From contig NZ_CP031013.1 in the NCBI RefSeq assembly GCF_003711205.1, positions 3,204,501 to 3,268,500 on the forward strand: a stretch of 64,000 bases of DNA, written 5' to 3'. A program made the position numbers and the translations under genes. The notes under the pieces were generated by a model. It was not told where the DNA came from and made no database searches. It saw only the letters and a list, made by a program, of their open reading frames with translations. This DNA comes from Polaromonas sp. SP1 (GTDB lineage: Bacteria > Pseudomonadota > Gammaproteobacteria > Burkholderiales > Burkholderiaceae_C). Shown here piece by piece: positions 43,855 to 52,659 of the stretch. Within the stretch, counting starts at the first letter, position 1, and the number at the start of each line of letters is the position of its first letter.

Positions 43855-43890
43855 ATGAAAAACGGGCCAAACCCGGAGGCTTGGCCCGTT
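43855..43890 (-). terminator. Rho-independent terminator after the fasciclin gene
   Basis: On the minus strand AACGGGCCAA pairs with TTGGCCCGTT around a 10-base loop and runs into TTTC. It lies 16 bases after the stop codon. Confidence 0.8.
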
Positions 43891-43905
43891 GATGTGACTG
43901 CCGAT

Positions 43906-44385
43906 TTACCTGGCGGGTGGAATCAGCACCGCGTCCACGATATGCACGACGCCGTTGGTGGCGGAAATGTCGGCCTTTTGGACCAGGGCTTCCTCGACGG
44001 TGACGAATTCACCGGCTTTGGAGAGCGCCACATTGGCGCCGTTGACGGTTTTGGTGTTGCCGTTCTTGACGTCGGCGGCCATCACCTTGCCGGGAACCAC
44101 GTGGTAAGCCAGAACCGCCTTGAGTTTGGCGGGGTCTTTGCCCAGTTCGTCCATGGTTTTGGCGGGCACTTTGGCAAAAGCCTCGTTCGTGGGGGCGAAC
44201 ACGGTGTAGGGGCCCGTGCCCTTGAGCGTGTCGGCCAGCCCGGCCTTGGCCACCAGGCCGTTGAGCGTGCTGAGCTGGGATTGGGCGGCGATGGTGTCGG
44301 TCACGGACACCGGCGTGGAGGTGGTGGCGCAGCCGGCGAGGGCGGCAACGGCGGCGGCAAGGACCAGAAAGCGACGGTTGGACAT
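43906..44385 (-). CDS. Fasciclin-domain lipoprotein
   Basis: A 159-residue envelope protein. The lipobox LAALAGC (Cys19) ends the signal peptide. One fasciclin (FAS1) domain follows, with the H1 motif YTVFAPTNEAFAKVP (about 80-94) and the H2 region VLAYHVVPGKVMA, and the closing NGVVHIVDAVLIPP. FAS1 proteins mediate adhesion; the ligand is unknown. It is divergent from pstS with a 262-base gap that holds the Pho box, but no Pho unit faces this gene clearly. Confidence 0.9.
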   Translation of the reverse strand: MSNRRFLVLAAAVAALAGCATTSTPVSVTDTIAAQSQLSTLNGLVAKAGLADTLKGTGPYTVFAPTNEAFAKVPAKTMDELGKDPAKLKAVLAYHVVPGKVMAADVKNGNTKTVNGANVALSKAGEFVTVEEALVQKADISATNGVVHIVDAVLIPPAR

Positions 44386-44532
44386 GGAAAGTTCTCCTGA
44401 TTAATCCTGATTGAGACGAGGCCAAGGGTAGGAGAACCGGATGACAAATTCGTGACGCTAATTTGAAGGTTTTGTGACGCTCCCGAGTGGAAAAGAGGGG
44501 TAAATGAGTGGGCAATGGCCGCCCCCTGAGGA

Positions 44533-44559
44533 CTGTCATAGTTGTCACAAGCCTGTCAC
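44533..44559 (+). promoter_or_regulatory. Pho box upstream of pstS
   Basis: TTGTCAC-AAGC-CTGTCAC (44542-44559) gives two units with 11-base spacing; an extra CTGTCAT at 44533 lies 9 bases upstream. It is 89 bases before the pstS ATG. Confidence 0.8.
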
Positions 44560-44647
44560 ACAAGATTTCTACAGTCAACGCATGTCACCGCATCGTTCCT
44601 GCCAATCCCAACCGATTTCCCTTATTTCCAACCCAAGAGGTGTTCTG

Positions 44648-45691
44648 ATGAACCTGACTTTCAAAGCTTCCCTGACGACCGTAGTGGGCCTTGCCCTGGC
44701 ATCGTTTGCCACGCTGGCCGCCGCCCAGGACGTGACCGGCGCCGGCGCCAGCTTCCCGGCTCCCCTGTATTCCAAATGGGCGGCTGATTACAACAAGGCC
44801 ACCAGCGTCAAGATCAACTACCAGTCGGTCGGTTCCGGCGCTGGTTTGCGCCAGATTGAAGCCAAAACCGTCGATTTCGGCGCTTCTGATGCGCCTCTGA
44901 AAGACGAAGAACTGGCCAAGAAAGGCCTGATGCAGTTCCCTACCGTGATCGGCGGCGTGATTCCCGTGGTCAACATCAAGGGCATCACCCCAGGCCAGCT
45001 CAAGCTGAGCGGCCAGGTGCTGGGCGACATCTACCTGGGCAAGATCACCAACTGGACCGACCCGGCCATCAAGGCCCTGAACCCTGGGCTGGCATTGCCT
45101 GATGCAGCCATCGCACCGGTTCGCCGTGCTGACGGCTCCGGCACCAGCTTCATCTTCACGAACTACCTGAGCAAAGTGAATGCCGAGTGGAAGTCCAAAG
45201 TGGGTGAGGGCACCGCAGTGAACTGGCCCGTGGGCGCCGGCGGCAAGGGCAATGAAGGCGTGGCGGCATTCGTCGGCCGTCTGCCCAACTCGATTGGCTA
45301 TGTGGAATACGCCTACGTCAAGCAAAACAAGATGACCTTTGCCCAGCTGAAAAATGCAGCCGGCAATTTCGTGTCCCCTGAAGACGGCGCTTTCAAAGCC
45401 GCCGCCGCGGGTGCCGATTGGTCCAAGAGCTTCTACCAGATCCTGACGGAACAGCCCGGCAAGGATTCGTGGCCCATCACCGGCGCTACCTTCATCCTGA
45501 TGCAAAAAGTACAGGACAAGCCTGCCCAGGCCGCTGCCTCGCTCAAGTTCTTTGAGTGGGCCTACAAAAACGGCGACAAGACCGCCGACGACCTGGACTA
45601 TGTGCCCATGCCCGCCGCCGTGAAAACCATCATCGAAAAAGCCTGGGGCGACATCAAGGACGCATCGGGCAAAACGGTTGCCTACAAGTAA
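44648..45691 (+). CDS. pstS: Phosphate-binding protein PstS
   Basis: Periplasmic high-affinity phosphate-binding protein, 347 residues. A signal peptide ends at TLAAAQ; the mature start is [21 protein letters not shown], and phosphate ligands are in the [20 protein letters not shown], and RADGSGTSF loops. ATG 44648 has AGAGG 7 bases upstream; the longer frame starting at 44504 covers the Pho box and is rejected. It begins the operon pstSCAB-phoU-phoB-phoR and should be strongly induced by phosphate limitation. Confidence 0.97.
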   Translation: MNLTFKASLTTVVGLALASFATLAAAQDVTGAGASFPAPLYSKWAADYNKATSVKINYQSVGSGAGLRQIEAKTVDFGASDAPLKDEELAKKGLMQFPTVIGGVIPVVNIKGITPGQLKLSGQVLGDIYLGKITNWTDPAIKALNPGLALPDAAIAPVRRADGSGTSFIFTNYLSKVNAEWKSKVGEGTAVNWPVGAGGKGNEGVAAFVGRLPNSIGYVEYAYVKQNKMTFAQLKNAAGNFVSPEDGAFKAAAAGADWSKSFYQILTEQPGKDSWPITGATFILMQKVQDKPAQAAASLKFFEWAYKNGDKTADDLDYVPMPAAVKTIIEKAWGDIKDASGKTVAYK

Positions 45692-45749
45692 GCAAGTCAG
45701 CATACCCAGCTGATTTCCGCAGTTGTTACAAACCATAGGGGTTTCTCAC

Positions 45750-46781
45750 GTGTCCTCTACACTTCCGGCTAGCCGGGCTGCTTTTGACCCCCCGGCCAAA
45801 GCGACCGGACGCGATATGACCAATCCTCCCCCTGGCAGCGCTGTGCGCAGAAGCCCCCTGGCAGACCGCCTTTTCGGCTGGGCTGCACAGGGCGCGGCCT
45901 GGCTCACACTGGGCCTGCTGTTTGGAATCCTTGTTTCGCTGGTGATCGGTGCCTGGCCCGCCATCAGCAAATACGGCCTCGGCTTCCTGACCAGCAGCGT
46001 CTGGGACCCTGTCAAGGGCGAGTACGGCGGCCTGGTCATGATTTACGGCACCATCGCCACCTCGCTGATCGCACTGGTCATCGCGGTGCCGGTGAGCTTC
46101 GGCATTGCGCTGTTCCTGACCGAGCTGTCGCCCGCATGGCTCAAAAGGCCGCTGGGCACCGCCATCGAGTTGCTCGCTGCCGTGCCGTCCATCGTTTACG
46201 GCATGTGGGGCCTGCTGGTGTTCGGCCCCATCCTGGCCACCTATGTGCAGCAGCCGCTGCAAAGCCTGTTGACCGGCGTGCCTTACCTCGGCGCCCTGGT
46301 TTCCGGGCCTCCGGTCGGCATCGGTATTCTTTCGGCCGGCATCATCCTGGCCATCATGATCATCCCCTTCATCGCTTCGGTGATGCGGGACGTGTTTGAA
46401 GTGACGCCGGTGCTGCTCAAGGAGTCGGCCTACGGGCTGGGTTCCACCACCTGGGAGGTCGTCTCCAAAGTCGTACTGCCTTACACCAAGGCCGGCGTGG
46501 TGGGCGGCATCATGCTGGGACTGGGCCGCGCGCTCGGCGAGACCATGGCGGTCACCTTCGTCATCGGTAACTTCAACCAGCTCGATTCGCTCAGCCTCTT
46601 CCAGGCGGCCAACAGCATCACGTCGGCACTGGCCAACGAGTTTGCCGAAGCGGGCGAAGGCCTGCATCAGGCGGCGCTGATCTATCTGGGCCTCGTGCTG
46701 TTCTTCATTACGTTTGTCGTGCTGTCGCTGTCCAAGCTGCTGCTGGCCCAACTGCGAAAGAGTGAAGGGGTGAAAACATGA
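45750..46781 (+). CDS. pstC: Phosphate ABC transporter permease PstC
   Basis: One of the two membrane subunits of the Pst importer. It has six helices and the ABC-permease EAA-type loop [45 protein letters not shown]. The start is GTG 45750 with AGGGG 8 bases upstream (343 aa); other in-frame choices are TTG 45723 and ATG 45816. Its stop overlaps the pstA start (ATGA). Confidence 0.95.
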   Translation: MSSTLPASRAAFDPPAKATGRDMTNPPPGSAVRRSPLADRLFGWAAQGAAWLTLGLLFGILVSLVIGAWPAISKYGLGFLTSSVWDPVKGEYGGLVMIYGTIATSLIALVIAVPVSFGIALFLTELSPAWLKRPLGTAIELLAAVPSIVYGMWGLLVFGPILATYVQQPLQSLLTGVPYLGALVSGPPVGIGILSAGIILAIMIIPFIASVMRDVFEVTPVLLKESAYGLGSTTWEVVSKVVLPYTKAGVVGGIMLGLGRALGETMAVTFVIGNFNQLDSLSLFQAANSITSALANEFAEAGEGLHQAALIYLGLVLFFITFVVLSLSKLLLAQLRKSEGVKT

Positions 46782-47638
46782 GTACCGCGATGCAAGACGC
46801 ACGCCTGGCCAAGTTCGCCCGCCGCAAGCGGGTCAACGGGATCGCGCTGGTGCTGTCCCTGGCGGCCATGTCGTTCGGCCTGTTCTGGCTGGCATGGATC
46901 CTGTGGGAAACCATTCGCCTGGGCGTGGGCGGCCTTTCATGGGCAACCCTGACCCAGATGACGCCGGCGCCCAATGAAGAGGGCGGTATTGCCAATGCGC
47001 TTTACGGCTCCTTCCTGATGGTGCTGCTGGCCACGTTTGTGGGCACGCCCATCGGCATCATGGCGGGCATCTACCTGGCGGAGTACAACACCAAGGGCAT
47101 GCTGGCTTCGGTGACGCGCTTTGTGAACGACATCCTGCTGTCGGCGCCGTCCATCGTGATCGGTCTCTTCGTTTATACGGTCGTCGTGTCGCAGTTCAAG
47201 TCCTACTCGGGCTGGGCCGGTGTCCTGGCGCTCGCGCTGATCGTGATTCCGGTGGTCATCCGCACCACCGAAAACATGCTGCAGCTGGTTCCGCCGGGCC
47301 TGCGCGAAGCCGCGTATGCCCTGGGCGCACCGAAGTGGAAGGTGATCACCAGCATCACGCTGCGTGCCGCACGTGCCGGCGTGACAACCGGCATCCTGCT
47401 GGCGGTTGCGCGCATTGCAGGCGAAACGGCGCCTTTGCTCTTCACCGCGCTGAACAACCAGTTCTGGACGTCCGACTTGAGCCAGCCTATGGCCAGCCTG
47501 CCCGTGACGATCTTCAAGTTCGCGCTGAGCCCCTATGAAAACTGGCAACAGCTGGCATGGGCAGGCGTTTTCCTGATCACGATGGCCGTGCTTGGCCTGA
47601 ACATCCTGGCGCGTGTTCTCACGCGTGCAAAAAACTGA
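46778..47638 (+). CDS. pstA: Phosphate ABC transporter permease PstA
   Basis: Second membrane subunit, 286 residues. Key parts are [16 protein letters not shown], the [18 protein letters not shown] helix, and the EAA-type loop [47 protein letters not shown], which contacts PstB. It begins inside the pstC stop and is followed after 50 bases by pstB. Confidence 0.96.
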   Translation: MSTAMQDARLAKFARRKRVNGIALVLSLAAMSFGLFWLAWILWETIRLGVGGLSWATLTQMTPAPNEEGGIANALYGSFLMVLLATFVGTPIGIMAGIYLAEYNTKGMLASVTRFVNDILLSAPSIVIGLFVYTVVVSQFKSYSGWAGVLALALIVIPVVIRTTENMLQLVPPGLREAAYALGAPKWKVITSITLRAARAGVTTGILLAVARIAGETAPLLFTALNNQFWTSDLSQPMASLPVTIFKFALSPYENWQQLAWAGVFLITMAVLGLNILARVLTRAKN

Positions 47639-47688
47639 CCGGCTGACGCTCCTTGGCTTTAGCCCAACCCAACACAACAAGGTCACAG

Positions 47689-48468
47689 ATGGACACCATC
47701 ACCGCACAACGCGAGCAATCGAAAATCTCGGTCAAGAACCTCGACTTCTACTACGGCAAGTTCCACGCCCTGAAGGGCATCAACCTGGAAATCCCGGAAA
47801 AAAAGGTCACCGCCTTCATCGGCCCGTCGGGCTGCGGCAAATCCACGCTGCTGCGGATCTTCAACCGCATGTACGAGCTTTACCCCGAACAGCGTGCCGA
47901 AGGCGAGATCATGTTCGACGGTGAAAACCTGCTGACATCCAAAAAAGACGTGGCGCTGATCCGCTCCAAGGTCGGCATGGTGTTCCAGAAGCCAACACCG
48001 TTCCCCATGTCGATTTACGACAACATCGCTTTTGGCGTCAAGCTGTTTGAAAGCCTGAACGCCTCCGACATGGATGAGCGTGTGGAGTGGGCGCTGCGCA
48101 AGGCAGCGCTCTGGACCGAAGTCAAGGACAAGCTGAACCAGAGCGGCTCCAGCCTCTCGGGCGGCCAGCAGCAGCGCCTGTGCATTGCCCGCGGCATCGC
48201 CATCAAGCCTGAAGTGCTGCTGCTGGACGAGCCTTGCTCGGCGCTGGATCCGATCTCTACCGCCAAGGTGGAAGAGCTGATCGCCGAGTTGAAGAACGAT
48301 TACACCGTGGTCATCGTGACACACAACATGCAGCAGGCCGCACGCTGCAGCGACTACACCGCCTATATGTACCTGGGCGACCTGGTCGAGTTCGGCGCGA
48401 CGGAAGACCTGTTCTTCAAGCCGAAACGCAAAGAAACTGAAGACTACATCACCGGCCGTTTCGGCTGA
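47689..48468 (+). CDS. pstB: Phosphate ABC transporter ATPase PstB
   Basis: ATP-binding subunit of 259 residues. Walker A GPSGCGKS lies at residues 45-52, the signature [17 protein letters not shown] near 150 and Walker [18 protein letters not shown] 47689 has AAGG upstream; an earlier frame start (47653) adds only unstructured residues. With PstS, PstC and PstA it makes the complete importer; with PhoU and PhoR it also signals phosphate sufficiency. Confidence 0.97.
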   Translation: MDTITAQREQSKISVKNLDFYYGKFHALKGINLEIPEKKVTAFIGPSGCGKSTLLRIFNRMYELYPEQRAEGEIMFDGENLLTSKKDVALIRSKVGMVFQKPTPFPMSIYDNIAFGVKLFESLNASDMDERVEWALRKAALWTEVKDKLNQSGSSLSGGQQQRLCIARGIAIKPEVLLLDEPCSALDPISTAKVEELIAELKNDYTVVIVTHNMQQAARCSDYTAYMYLGDLVEFGATEDLFFKPKRKETEDYITGRFG

Positions 48469-48487
48469 TACGGATTAGGGAGCACAC

Positions 48488-49189
48488 ATGCCTGATAAAC
48501 ACCTCTCGACCCAGTTTGACAGCGAACTCAACGGCGTTTCTTCGCGCGTGATGGAGCTGGGCGGGCTGGTCGAATCGCAGATTCGCCTGGCCATTTACGC
48601 GCTGTCGCAGTTCAATGCAGAGAGCGCCAACCAGGTGATCGAAACCGAATCACGCGTCAATGCGATGGAAATCGACATCGACCGCGAGCTTTCGTCCATC
48701 ATTGCGCGGCGCCAGCCCACGGCCCGCGACCTGCGCTTGCTGATCGCCATCTCCAAGACCACGGCCAACCTTGAACGCGCCGGCGATGAAGCCGAAAAAA
48801 TCGCGCGCATGGTCAAGTCCATCATTGAAAGTGGATCGTCCCGCGCGCTGCCTTCTTCCGACCTCCGTGTGGCGGCGGAACTGGCTTCGGGCCTGCTGCG
48901 CAAGGCGCTCGATGCCTTTGCGCGCCTGGATACTGCGGTGGCGGTTTCCATCCTCAAGGAAGACGACCAGATCGACCAGGAATTCGACGGTTTTGTGCGC
49001 AAGCTCATTACCTACATGATGGAAGACCCCCGCACCATTTCGCCGAGCCTGGATCTGCTGTTCGTGGCCAAAGCCATTGAGCGTGTGGGTGACCACGCCA
49101 AAAACATCGCAGAATTCATCATCTACATCGTCAAAGGGGCTGACGTCCGCCACACCCCGATGGAGCAGATTGAGTCTGCAGTAAAGTAA
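48488..49189 (+). CDS. phoU: Phosphate signalling protein PhoU
   Basis: A 233-residue protein of two three-helix bundles, with the repeated metal-type motifs E-x-x-D near residues 84-87 (ERAGDEAEKIARM) and in the C-terminal half (KAIERVGDHAKNIAEFIIY). PhoU keeps PhoR inactive when the Pst system is saturated. It follows pstB after 19 bases and precedes phoB after 7. Confidence 0.96.
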   Translation: MPDKHLSTQFDSELNGVSSRVMELGGLVESQIRLAIYALSQFNAESANQVIETESRVNAMEIDIDRELSSIIARRQPTARDLRLLIAISKTTANLERAGDEAEKIARMVKSIIESGSSRALPSSDLRVAAELASGLLRKALDAFARLDTAVAVSILKEDDQIDQEFDGFVRKLITYMMEDPRTISPSLDLLFVAKAIERVGDHAKNIAEFIIYIVKGADVRHTPMEQIESAVK

Positions 49190-49196
49190 AACTGGA

Positions 49197-49922
49197 ATGA
49201 AACATCTGCCACGCGTATTGATTGTTGAGGACGAGCCGGCCATCGCCGAACTGATTGCCGTCAACCTGCGGCATGGCGGCTTTGACCCCGTGGTGGCGGA
49301 AGACAGTGTCTCGGCGCAGCGCGAACTCGATGCCGTGTTGCCCGATGCGATATTGCTCGACTGGATGTTGCCGGGGCAAAGCGGTATTGCGCTGGCCCGC
49401 CACTGGCGCAAACAGGCGCGCACCAAGAGCATCCCCATCCTCATGCTGACGGCGCGCGGCGACGAACCCGACAAGGTGGCGGGCCTCGACGCCGGCGCGG
49501 ACGACTACATCACCAAACCGTTTTCGACCCAGGAACTGCTGGCGCGAATTCGCGCCGTATTGCGCCGCCGTGCCCCGGAGTCGGTCAATGACAGCGTGAC
49601 GGTCGGCGCCCTGGTGCTGGATGCGGCCACCCACCGTATTTCCTACCAGGGCCAGGAGCTCAAGCTGGGCCCCACCGAGTTCAAGCTGCTGCACTACCTG
49701 ATGAAGCACGCCGAGCGTGTGCACAGCCGCAGCGCCCTGCTCGACAAGGTGTGGGGCGACCACGTCTTCATTGAAGAGCGCACGGTCGACGTGCACGTCA
49801 AACGCCTGCGGGAAGCGCTTGGATCCGCGGGTGTAATGGTGGAGACCGTTCGCGGCGCAGGCTATCGCCTGACGGCGATGGCCGCCAACAATCCGGTAGC
49901 TGCTGCACAATCCAGCGCATGA
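49197..49922 (+). CDS. phoB: Response regulator PhoB
   Basis: Activator of the phosphate-starvation genes, 241 residues. The receiver domain has the acidic pair EDE near residue 11, the phospho-acceptor Asp55 in LLDWMLPG and the Lys in TKPFS; the C-terminal OmpR-type winged helix includes LGPTEFKLLHYLMKHAERVHSRSALLDKVWGDHVFIEERTVDVHVKRLR. It should bind the Pho boxes at 32455, 35707 and 44533. It is 7 bases after phoU and overlaps phoR by 4 bases (ATGA). Confidence 0.97.
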   Translation: MKHLPRVLIVEDEPAIAELIAVNLRHGGFDPVVAEDSVSAQRELDAVLPDAILLDWMLPGQSGIALARHWRKQARTKSIPILMLTARGDEPDKVAGLDAGADDYITKPFSTQELLARIRAVLRRRAPESVNDSVTVGALVLDAATHRISYQGQELKLGPTEFKLLHYLMKHAERVHSRSALLDKVWGDHVFIEERTVDVHVKRLREALGSAGVMVETVRGAGYRLTAMAANNPVAAAQSSA

Positions 49923-51301
49923 TCAACCGCTGGATCATTTTTGCCGCCTGCATGCTTGCCGGTGGCGGTTTGGGCTTTTGGGCGCGCACTGCCAATGGCT
50001 TGACCTTCGGACTGGGCATAGGCTTGGCAGTGGGTGCCATGGTCTGGCTGCTGATCGACAGCTTCTTCATCAACCGCCTGCTGCGCTGGCTGCGCACCGA
50101 GCAAAACAACGACACCCCAGCCATCACGGCGGGCAGCGCCCCCAGCATGCCTGGTGTCTGGGGCGAGGTCGCCGACCGCACCCGCAGGCTGTTGAAGAAC
50201 CGCGACCAGCAGTTGCGGGAAAGCCAGGCGCGCCTGGACGAATTCCTGGCGGCCATGCAGGCCTCACCCAGCGGTGTGGTGTTGCTCGATGCCCAGGGCC
50301 GTATCGAATGGTGTAACCAGATGGCAACGGAGCATTTTGGCTTCGACGCCCAGCGCGACGTGCTGCAGCACATTGCCAACCTGGTTCGCGACCCGGCCTT
50401 CAAGGCTTACGTGGCGGCGGGCAATTTCTCCCACGACGTGGTGATTCCCGGCAACTTCAGCACGCCCGCCCGTCCCGTCAAGCTGTCTGTGCACGTGCAC
50501 TCTTACGGCAAAGACCGCAAGCTGCTGCTGTCGCGCGACATCACCGCGGTCGAACTGGCCGAAGCCATGCGCAGGGATTTTGTGGCCAATGTGTCCCACG
50601 AAATCCGCACGCCGCTGACCGTGCTGTCCGGATTTATTGAGACCTTGCAGACCCTGCCGCTCAAGGAGCCGGAGCGCGCCCGCTACCTGTCGTTGATGGC
50701 GCAGCAGTCCCAGCGCATGCAGACGCTGGTGAACGATTTGCTGACGCTGTCGCGCCTCGAAGGCAGTCCGTTTCCGGGTGCCCATGACTGGACCACCCTG
50801 AGCGCGCTCCTGGCCCAGTGCGAGCAGGAGGCGCGAGCCCTGTCAGGCGTCATCGCGCCGCAGGGGCACCACCTGGAGTTCGACGCCGGCCCGGCCTGCG
50901 AAATCGCTGGCGTGCAAACCGAGCTTTACAGCGCCATGTCCAACCTGGTCACGAATGCCGTGCGTTATACCCCCGAAGGCGGCCTGGTCCGCGTCAGCTG
51001 GGCGTTGCTCGAAGACGGACGCGGTGAGTTCAAGGTCAAGGACACCGGCCCGGGTATTGCGCCTGAGCACCTGCCGCGGCTGACCGAGCGCTTTTACCGG
51101 ATTGACCGCAGCCGTTCGCGCGAAACCGGCGGAACCGGGCTGGGCCTGGCCATCGTCAAGCATGTGGCCCAGCGCCATGGCGCGGAATTGCACATCACCA
51201 GCGAATTGGGTCAGGGCTCCTGCTTCTCGATCATCTTTCCGATGACGCGCGTGCGCCGGATTCAGGCGGCTCAAGCTGCGCAGGCGACTCAGGCGGCCTG
51301 A
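49919..51301 (+). CDS. phoR: Sensor histidine kinase PhoR
   Basis: A 460-residue membrane kinase. Two hydrophobic segments near residues 5-20 and 22-44 form the anchor, then a PAS-like region (LDEFLAAMQASPSGVVLLDAQGRIEW), the H box DFVANVSHEIRTPL with His227, and the ATPase motifs NLVTNAVRYTPEGG, DTGPGIAPEHL and GGTGLGLAIVKH. It phosphorylates PhoB under phosphate limitation. The C-terminal Ala/Gln-rich tail ends in a 13-base overlap with the convergent MATE gene. Confidence 0.97.
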   Translation: MINRWIIFAACMLAGGGLGFWARTANGLTFGLGIGLAVGAMVWLLIDSFFINRLLRWLRTEQNNDTPAITAGSAPSMPGVWGEVADRTRRLLKNRDQQLRESQARLDEFLAAMQASPSGVVLLDAQGRIEWCNQMATEHFGFDAQRDVLQHIANLVRDPAFKAYVAAGNFSHDVVIPGNFSTPARPVKLSVHVHSYGKDRKLLLSRDITAVELAEAMRRDFVANVSHEIRTPLTVLSGFIETLQTLPLKEPERARYLSLMAQQSQRMQTLVNDLLTLSRLEGSPFPGAHDWTTLSALLAQCEQEARALSGVIAPQGHHLEFDAGPACEIAGVQTELYSAMSNLVTNAVRYTPEGGLVRVSWALLEDGRGEFKVKDTGPGIAPEHLPRLTERFYRIDRSRSRETGGTGLGLAIVKHVAQRHGAELHITSELGQGSCFSIIFPMTRVRRIQAAQAAQATQAA

Positions 51302-52659
51302 GCTGCAGGCGCCACCGCCACCCGCAGGCTGCGCCTGACGGCGTACCACAGCAAACCCAGAAAGCAGGCCGCTACCAGCGCAATGGCCACCGTGCTGGCT
51401 GCCCAGAAGCTTGTGGTGGACTGCGTGGGCGCGTGGCCGGCAATGCCGGTGTAGGCCAGCCGGTAGCCGCCCAGCAGCCCCAGGCCCCACAGCAACACGC
51501 CATAAAGCGCCAGCGGCGTGATCGTGATGCGGTAGCAGCGCAGCAAGAAGGCGGTCAAAGCCTGGGTTGCATCGGCCACATGGTAGAAGGCCACCCACAC
51601 CAGCAGCGACGAAGCGAGGGCTACGATCTCGGGACTGCCTGAATACCATCCCGCAAGCACGGGGCCAGCCAGGGAAACAAGCGCTGCCAGCGTGATCGCG
51701 GCAAATCCTGTGAGTTTGAGCCCCAACAGAACGACGCGTTTGGCGTAGTCCGGGCGGCCCGCACCGATCCAGAACGACACGCGTGCGCTGCAGGCAATCG
51801 CCATGGACAGCGGCATCATGTAAAGCACGGCCGCCACGCTGGACGCAATCTGGTGGCTCGCGGATGCCACCGTGCCCAGCCGGGCGATAAACAGCGCCAT
51901 CAGGGTGAACGACGTCACCTCAACCAGGTAGGCCAGCCCGCCCGGGATGCCGAGCCTGGCGAAGTTGCCGATCTGCGACCAGTCGGGCCGCTCCATGCGG
52001 CGCCAGATGTTGTACGGCTGGTAGAGCGACTGCGAACGCAGCATCACAATGGCCAGCACCAGCAGCAGGTAGTTGACGATCAGCGTCGCCCAGGCACAGC
52101 CCACCGCGCCCATGGGCTCTACACCCGCACCGCCGGCCACCAGCCAGATGGACAGCGGAATCTTGACCGCCAGGGCGCCGACCTGCAGCCAGGTGACCAG
52201 CAGCGGTTTGCCCAGCGCCTGGTTGAAGGTGCTGTAGATGCGAAACAGCAAGGAAGGGGCGAAGGCAAAGGCCAGCACCGCGAGGTAATGCTGCACTTCA
52301 TCCCGCATCAGTTCGGGCACCTGCGCCCAGCGCAGCAGCGGGCCGGGAAAAAGCATCGCGGCCATGCCGGCCACCACGATAAAACCGCAGAGGTACATGC
52401 TTTGCCGCACTGATGCGCCCACGGCCTCATGCCTGCGTGCGCCCAGCATCTCGGACCAGATCGGCAGCAAGGCCTGCACGATGCCTATCAGGCCTACGTA
52501 GACGCTGACATACAGGGCGGAGCCAATCGACAAGGCAGCCAGTGCTTCGTCGCTGTAGCGGCCGGCGATCACGGTGTCGGCCACCCCGAAAGCCATGATG
52601 GCCAGTTGTCCGATGAGCACCGTGCCTGCGTGCCGGCTGAGGATCTTGAGTTCGCTCAA
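51289..52659 (-). CDS. MATE family efflux transporter
   Basis: A 456-residue, twelve-helix multidrug/toxin exporter. The MATE halves are recognisable in LSRHAGTVLIGQLAIMAFGVADTVIAGRYSDEALAALSIGSALYVSVYV and in GIPGGLAYLVEVTSFTLMALFIARLG with QIASSVAAVLYMMPLSMAIACSARVSFWIGAG, so it belongs with NorM-like proteins. It is convergent with phoR, overlapping its end, and overlaps the upstream membrane gene by 4 bases, implying one minus-strand unit. Substrates unknown. Confidence 0.9.
   Translation of the reverse strand: MSELKILSRHAGTVLIGQLAIMAFGVADTVIAGRYSDEALAALSIGSALYVSVYVGLIGIVQALLPIWSEMLGARRHEAVGASVRQSMYLCGFIVVAGMAAMLFPGPLLRWAQVPELMRDEVQHYLAVLAFAFAPSLLFRIYSTFNQALGKPLLVTWLQVGALAVKIPLSIWLVAGGAGVEPMGAVGCAWATLIVNYLLLVLAIVMLRSQSLYQPYNIWRRMERPDWSQIGNFARLGIPGGLAYLVEVTSFTLMALFIARLGTVASASHQIASSVAAVLYMMPLSMAIACSARVSFWIGAGRPDYAKRVVLLGLKLTGFAAITLAALVSLAGPVLAGWYSGSPEIVALASSLLVWVAFYHVADATQALTAFLLRCYRITITPLALYGVLLWGLGLLGGYRLAYTGIAGHAPTQSTTSFWAASTVAIALVAACFLGLLWYAVRRSLRVAVAPAAQAA

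Noticed and set aside
44504..44647. Upstream extension of pstS
   Set aside because: The extra residues lack signal-peptide character and cover the Pho box; ATG 44648 has a good ribosome site and signal peptide.
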